DNA of 7,676 nt from an uncultured Limnohabitans sp. (GTDB lineage: Bacteria; Pseudomonadota; Gammaproteobacteria; Burkholderiales; Burkholderiaceae_C): the NCBI RefSeq assembly GCF_937889215.1, contig NZ_CALBEX010000599.1, positions 1 through 7,676 on the forward strand. Direction: 5' to 3'. Below are positions 6,485 to 7,676 of the stretch, piece after piece. Under the pieces are notes generated by a model, which saw only the letters and a program-made list of their open reading frames with translations, ran no database searches and was not told the DNA's origin. The position numbers and the translations under genes were made by a program. Position 1 is the stretch's first letter. Each line of letters opens with the position of its first letter.

Positions 6485-6491
6485 TTTTTGC

Positions 6492-7664
6492 ATGTCTTTC
6501 ATCAATTACGTCACCCAGATCCAGATCGACTTTGGCGCTGTCAAGCTGCTGCAAGCCGAATGCGAGCGCGTGGGAATCCACAAACCTTTGATCGTGACCG
6601 ACGCGGGCGTGAAAGCCGCGGGCGTGCTGCAAAAAGCCCTGGACGCCTTGCCGGGCCTGCCTGTCACCATCTTCGATCAAACCCCATCCAACCCCACCGA
6701 ATCGGCCGTACGCGCCGCAGCGGCCATGTACAAGCAACACGGCTGCGACGGCCTGATCGCCGTGGGCGGGGGCTCGGCCATCGACTGCGCCAAAGGCGTG
6801 GCGATTGCGGTCAGCCACGAAGGCCCCCTCAAAACCTACGCGACCATCGAAGGCGGCTCGCTCAAGATCACCGACCGCGTGGCCCCCATCATCGCGGTGC
6901 CTACCACCAGCGGCACCGGCAGCGAAGTGGCACGCGGCGCGATTTTGATCCTGGACGACGGCCGCAAAGTCGGTTTCCACAGCTGGTTCATCGTGCCCAA
7001 AGCCGCCATTTGTGACCCCGAACTGACCTTTGGCTTGCCGCCCATGCTGACGGCCGCCACTGGCATGGACGCGGTCGCGCACTGCATGGAAACCTTCATG
7101 GCCGCGCCCTTCAACCCGCCAGCGGACGGCATCGCGCTCGACGGCTTGACGCGTGGCTGGGCCCACATCGAGCGCGCCACCACCAACGGCCAAGACCGCG
7201 AAGCGCGCCTGAACATGATGAGTGCCAGCATGCAAGGCGCCATGGCCTTCCAAAAAGGCTTGGGCTGCGTGCACTCGCTCAGCCACAGCTTGGGCGGTGT
7301 GAACCCGCGCCTGCACCACGGCACTTTGAACGCCATGTTTTTGCCCGCGGTGGTCACGTTCAACGCCGCAGCCGAGTCGGTGCAAAAAGAAAACCGCCTG
7401 AACCGCATGGCCCAGGCCATGGGCTTGCAAAGCGGCTCGGACATTCCTGACGCGATCAAAGACATGTGCGCCAGACTGGGCTTGCCCACAGGTTTGGGCG
7501 CGATGGGCGTGACCGAAAGCCTGTTTGACGCCGTGATCACCGGGGCGCTGGCGGACCATTGCCACAAGACCAACCCGCGCATCGCCTCGGCGGAGGAATA
7601 CCGGGACATGCTGCTCTCAAGCGGCGGATTCAAAAGTGAAGTGCAACATCCTGGGTTTCAATGA
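6492..7664 (+). CDS. Iron-containing (group III) alcohol dehydrogenase
   Basis: This is a cytoplasmic NAD(P)-dependent alcohol dehydrogenase of the iron-activated family (FucO/AdhB/maleylacetate reductase fold), interconverting an alcohol and its aldehyde or ketone. The 390-residue protein has normal family length. The dinucleotide-binding segment is VGGGSAIDCAKG (91-102), followed by VPTTSGTGSEV (136-146). Candidate metal ligands are D193 and H197 in GMDAVAHCME, H261 in GCVHSLSHSLGG, and H275 or H276 in LHHGTLNA. The last His-Gly pair is one residue further from H261 than in FucO as I recall it. GGAG 7 nt upstream supports the ATG at 6492. It is divergent from the hydrolase/thioesterase-GNAT operon across a repeat-rich control region. 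The stop overlaps a possible next start (ATGA at 7661), so it may head its own operon to the right. Substrate is not predictable: hydroxybutyrate, lactaldehyde or a longer alcohol are all possible. Confidence 0.95.
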   Translation: MSFINYVTQIQIDFGAVKLLQAECERVGIHKPLIVTDAGVKAAGVLQKALDALPGLPVTIFDQTPSNPTESAVRAAAAMYKQHGCDGLIAVGGGSAIDCAKGVAIAVSHEGPLKTYATIEGGSLKITDRVAPIIAVPTTSGTGSEVARGAILILDDGRKVGFHSWFIVPKAAICDPELTFGLPPMLTAATGMDAVAHCMETFMAAPFNPPADGIALDGLTRGWAHIERATTNGQDREARLNMMSASMQGAMAFQKGLGCVHSLSHSLGGVNPRLHHGTLNAMFLPAVVTFNAAAESVQKENRLNRMAQAMGLQSGSDIPDAIKDMCARLGLPTGLGAMGVTESLFDAVITGALADHCHKTNPRIASAEEYRDMLLSSGGFKSEVQHPGFQ

Positions 7665-7676
7665 ATGAGGGTGGAG

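Larger units (their letters stand above)
6302..6491. promoter_or_regulatory. Divergent control region between hydrolase operon and alcohol dehydrogenase
   Basis: This 190-bp non-coding gap must carry promoters for both directions. It holds an unusual density of symmetric and repeated elements, listed separately: inverted repeats at 6337-6359 and 6391-6410, and a tandem direct repeat at 6436-6470. There is also a small CCTGC-CCA-GCAGG hairpin at 6420-6432. TACAAC at 6412-6417 is a weak -10 candidate for the dehydrogenase, without a convincing -35. No strong sigma-70 promoter is visible on the minus strand. The frame of the dehydrogenase stays open back to a TTG at 6405, but the region does not look coding. 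Confidence 0.5.

Noticed and set aside
6405..6491. N-terminal extension of the dehydrogenase (29 codons from TTG 6405)
   Set aside because: The GGAG site before 6492 and the family-like start MSFINYV favour the shorter protein. The stretch is filled by the direct repeat and looks regulatory.
6393..7565. 390-residue minus-strand frame covering nearly all of the dehydrogenase
   Set aside because: It is the reverse of a well-conserved enzyme and its sequence is His/Gly/Ala/Val-rich without motifs. Its length reflects GC-rich codon structure.
7661..7676. Possible next gene starting at ATG 7661 (ATGA overlap with the dehydrogenase stop) or at ATG 7665
   Set aside because: Only five codons or fewer are visible. 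The purine-rich GAGGGTGGAG could equally be a ribosome-binding site for a start beyond the window.

Overview
The window looks like an ordinary stretch of a GC-rich betaproteobacterial chromosome. It is most likely Burkholderiales, probably Comamonadaceae (Limnohabitans/Rhodoferax-like). This rests on protein character and on gene order: mltG-tmk-holB-tatD with ygfZ divergent from mltG. I ran no database comparison. There is no sign of phage, transposon, tRNA, rRNA or CRISPR.

Left block (1-3242, minus strand): a compact housekeeping operon, transcribed leftwards. It carries mltG (endolytic murein transglycosylase), tmk (thymidylate kinase), holB (DNA polymerase III delta prime) and the N-terminal part of a TatD-family nuclease that runs off the left edge. 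tmk and holB overlap by ATGA, and holB and tatD are 5 bp apart. A 91-bp gap (3243-3333) separates mltG from ygfZ (3334-4290, plus strand), a folate-binding Fe-S cluster maintenance protein.

Middle gap (4291-4476): the convergent ends of ygfZ and of the next minus-strand operon. It holds a GC-rich hairpin after ygfZ and a good hairpin-plus-T-run terminator for the minus-strand operon.

Right block (4435-7676): a two-gene minus-strand operon, transcribed divergently from an iron-containing alcohol dehydrogenase (6492-7664, plus). The operon has an HSL-type alpha/beta hydrolase (5339-6301) and, 4 bp downstream, a hotdog-thioesterase/GNAT-acetyltransferase fusion (4477-5334). The 190-bp divergent region contains two perfect 7-bp inverted repeats and a 14-bp direct repeat with 21-bp period, all spaced near whole helical turns. 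This is the most interesting non-coding signal here. A plausible inferred reading is a small regulated acyl-ester/alcohol metabolism cassette; substrates cannot be read from the sequence.

I found no convincing evidence of a wholly new system. The fusion protein and the structured divergent control region are the best leads.
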